From contig JAUQQQ010000003.1 in the NCBI GenBank assembly GCA_030549815.1, positions 106,813 to 170,812 on the forward strand: DNA of 64,000 nucleotides. The letters run 5' to 3'. The DNA is from a bacterium. GTDB taxonomy: Bacteria; DRYD01. Under the pieces are notes generated by a model, which was given only the letters and a program-made list of their open reading frames with translations, did no database searches and was not told where the DNA came from. Positions 62,353 through 64,000 of this stretch are shown here, in pieces (position 1 is the stretch's first letter; every line of letters starts with the position of its first letter). The translations under genes and the position numbers were made by a program.

Positions 62353-64000
62353 ATGGGTGCAAATTTGGGTATCACTATTAAAGAGGGAGTGATAATTGAG
62401 GGCTCATTTTGGCCAGAGCCTGTTGAAATAAAAAAGGTTGAAGAGTTTGACGGTAGGATCCATATCATCGGTGCAACTATTTACTCCAATGAGCATATAG
62501 ACCAATTAATATCCAGCGAAGACCTTCAGAAAGTAAAGGTAAGGGAGAATGTTTTGGATTTCACAGCCAAGGGATCTGAGGTTTTTTTATCGCTTGAGGC
62601 GTTGCGGTTCAGGTTTGCTTCTCTTTTTGATCCACTTTTGGCTGTAAATGTTTCCAAAATCGACCCACTGCCTTTCCAGATAGAGGCGGTTTATGGTTAT
62701 ATCCTCAAGCTTCCTATTATAAGATTTCTCATTGCGGATGACCCTGGCGCTGGTAAAACTATTATGACAGGGCTTATTATTAAAGAATTAAAATTAAGGG
62801 GGATTGTAAATCGTATTTTGATAGTTGTTCCAGGACACCTTAAAAACCAATGGAAAAGAGAGTTACAGGAAAAGTTTCAAGAATATTTCACTGTTATTGA
62901 TAGGAGTTCTTTCGATGACCATTATGGAGAGAATCCTTGGCAAAGGGAGAATCAAGTTATTACTTCTATTGATTTTGCAAAAAGGGAGGATGTTTTACCA
63001 TCTCTTCTAAGCACTCAGTGGGATTTAGTTGTCGTGGATGAAGCACACAAAATGGCTGCCTACAAATATGGAGATAAATTATCAAAAACCGATAGATATA
63101 AATTAGGTGAAGTTCTATCAAAAAATACTACTCATCTCCTATTTCTTACTGCAACACCACACAAGGGCGACCCTGAAAATTATAGGCTTTTTCTTGATCT
63201 TTTAGTGCCCGGATTTTTTGCCAATCAAGAATTAATTCATGAATCCATACAAAACAGAGATAATCCGCTATTTATCAGAAGAATGAAAGAGGATTTAAGG
63301 GATTTTGAAGGGAAACCCCTCTTTACAAAACGCTACCCAAACACTATTAAGCTTAGTTTATCTGACCAAGAAAAGAAATTGTATAATGAACTTTCAAAAT
63401 ATGTAATTTCTCAGTATAACAAGGCTTTGAAGATGACTAAAAAGAAGAGTGTTGCTTTTGCTCTGTTAATATTACAAAGAAGGATGGCATCAAGTACTTA
63501 TGCACTCCTTAAATCTCTTGAAAGAAGAAAGGAAAAGCTTGAGGAACTACTTAAAGATCCAAATCCTGCACAAGATTTCCCGTATGCTGATATTGAAGAA
63601 GTTGAGGAATATGAGGAAGATGAACGCTGGGAACAAGAAAAGAAATGGGAATCTATAAGTATTGCTGGCAGTAAAGAAGAATTACAGAAAGAAATCAACA
63701 CTCTTAATCAGTTGATAACAATGGCAAAGGAAATTATTGATGGGGGAACAGAAGTTAAATTAAAAGAATTAAAGGAAGCAATAGAGGAAGGATTTAATAA
63801 AATAAGGGAAATGAATGGGAATGAGAAAATATTAATTTTCACTGAATCCAGAGACACGATGGAATATTTAGTCAAAAAGATTGAGTCCTGGGGATATTCT
63901 GTGAATTTTATCTATGGTGGTATGAGATTGGATGAGAGGATAAAGGCTGAGAAGATTTTCAAGCAAGAAAAGCAGATTATGGTGGCAACCGATGCCGCAG
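62353..64000 (+). CDS. SNF2-type helicase, 5' part (runs off the window)
   Basis: From ATG 62353 (AAGGAGGTATA site) the frame stays open to the window end, giving 549 codons. Helicase motifs in order are: I, IADDPGAGKTIMTG; a Ia-like LIVVPGHLKNQWKRE; II, VVVDEAHKMA; III, LFLTATPHKGDPENY; and IFTESRDTMEYLVKKI plus MVATDAA entering the second RecA domain. An acidic coiled-coil insert lies near residues 400-470. Proteins with this ADDPGAGKT form often lie in restriction, DISARM (DrmD) or methyltransferase-linked defence loci. Local sequence is richer in G and C than the genes before it, suggesting transfer. The rest of the locus lies beyond the window. Confidence 0.85.
   Translation, partial: MGANLGITIKEGVIIEGSFWPEPVEIKKVEEFDGRIHIIGATIYSNEHIDQLISSEDLQKVKVRENVLDFTAKGSEVFLSLEALRFRFASLFDPLLAVNVSKIDPLPFQIEAVYGYILKLPIIRFLIADDPGAGKTIMTGLIIKELKLRGIVNRILIVVPGHLKNQWKRELQEKFQEYFTVIDRSSFDDHYGENPWQRENQVITSIDFAKREDVLPSLLSTQWDLVVVDEAHKMAAYKYGDKLSKTDRYKLGEVLSKNTTHLLFLTATPHKGDPENYRLFLDLLVPGFFANQELIHESIQNRDNPLFIRRMKEDLRDFEGKPLFTKRYPNTIKLSLSDQEKKLYNELSKYVISQYNKALKMTKKKSVAFALLILQRRMASSTYALLKSLERRKEKLEELLKDPNPAQDFPYADIEEVEEYEEDERWEQEKKWESISIAGSKEELQKEINTLNQLITMAKEIIDGGTEVKLKELKEAIEEGFNKIREMNGNEKILIFTESRDTMEYLVKKIESWGYSVNFIYGGMRLDERIKAEKIFKQEKQIMVATDAA

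Noticed and set aside
62825..63010. Short plus-strand frame and a minus-strand Ser-rich frame within the last 1.6 kb
   Set aside because: Both are out of frame with the continuous helicase reading frame from 62353 to the window end.

Overview
The window is AT-rich throughout and densely coded, with short gaps, many ATGA-type overlaps and long runs of co-directional genes. It looks like bacterial chromosome from a diderm (Gram-negative-type) heterotroph. Evidence for two membranes is the tail of an LptF/LptG permease, the PilMNOPQ type IV pilus assembly set with its outer-membrane secretin, split RfaE/HldE heptose genes and a TolC/adaptor/RND efflux trio. A FliR protein implies flagella or a related export apparatus. 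The base composition, the peptidase-rich content and the free-standing Pol I-type 5'-3' exonuclease would fit a little-studied, possibly thermophilic lineage, but I cannot name a phylum from this window. Neither tRNA gene encodes CCA.

Layout. 1-5448 (+): lptF/G tail, then pilM-N-O-P-Q ending at a terminator. 5449-6386: a tnpB-like transposase relic, a decayed partial copy of a small gene, the intact 92-aa gene on the minus strand, and a divergent control region. 6387-19818 (+): one probable long operon holding two unknown genes, a GcvT-like protein, a giant TPR protein, two unknown proteins, an RsbT/RsbW-like ATPase, then uppS, a glycosyltransferase, plsX, a UbiE-type methyltransferase and yceD. 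19827-24799 (-): YdcF-like protein, peroxiredoxin, unknowns, tRNA-Ile(GAT), a zinc-ribbon protein and an EEP-family hydrolase. 24959-26107 (+): subtilisin-like protease. 26303-39542 (-): groES-groEL; an operon of a double beta-lyase, GlmU-like acetyltransferase, rfaE1, rfaE2, a PilZ-like protein and fabF; then hutI, an M32 carboxypeptidase and an M14 carboxypeptidase. 39741-53583 (+): degenerate phosphoribosyltransferase, exonuclease, tRNA-Ser(CGA), pth, aminotransferase, fliR, tig, tilS, marC, SDR, an internally duplicated hydrophobic protein and a second M14 carboxypeptidase. 53699-54448 (-): rsmE. 54563-62282 (+): tolC, RND adaptor and pump, hemH, panE-like. 62353-end (+): 5' part of a SNF2-type helicase that looks like the edge of a horizontally acquired (possibly defence) segment.

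How the parts fit. Several genes point to growth on peptides and amino acids: an S8 protease, two M14 and one M32 carboxypeptidases, imidazolonepropionase, a tyrosine phenol-lyase-like enzyme and a class III aminotransferase. Two observations stand out. First, the 828-aa lyase at 32917-35403 is a fusion of two homologous halves. The N-half has lost the PLP lysine but keeps the loops that, in tyrosine phenol-lyase, reach into the neighbouring subunit's active site. The C-half keeps the lysine and has lost those loops. This suggests an obligate asymmetric dimer folded from one chain. Second, a T-tract/ACA direct repeat with an 11-bp period lies 62-84 nt ahead of the S8 protease, the duplicated hydrophobic protein and one M14 carboxypeptidase, and also in the divergent region at 6302-6323. 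It looks like the control element of a small regulon of peptidases that lack signal peptides.
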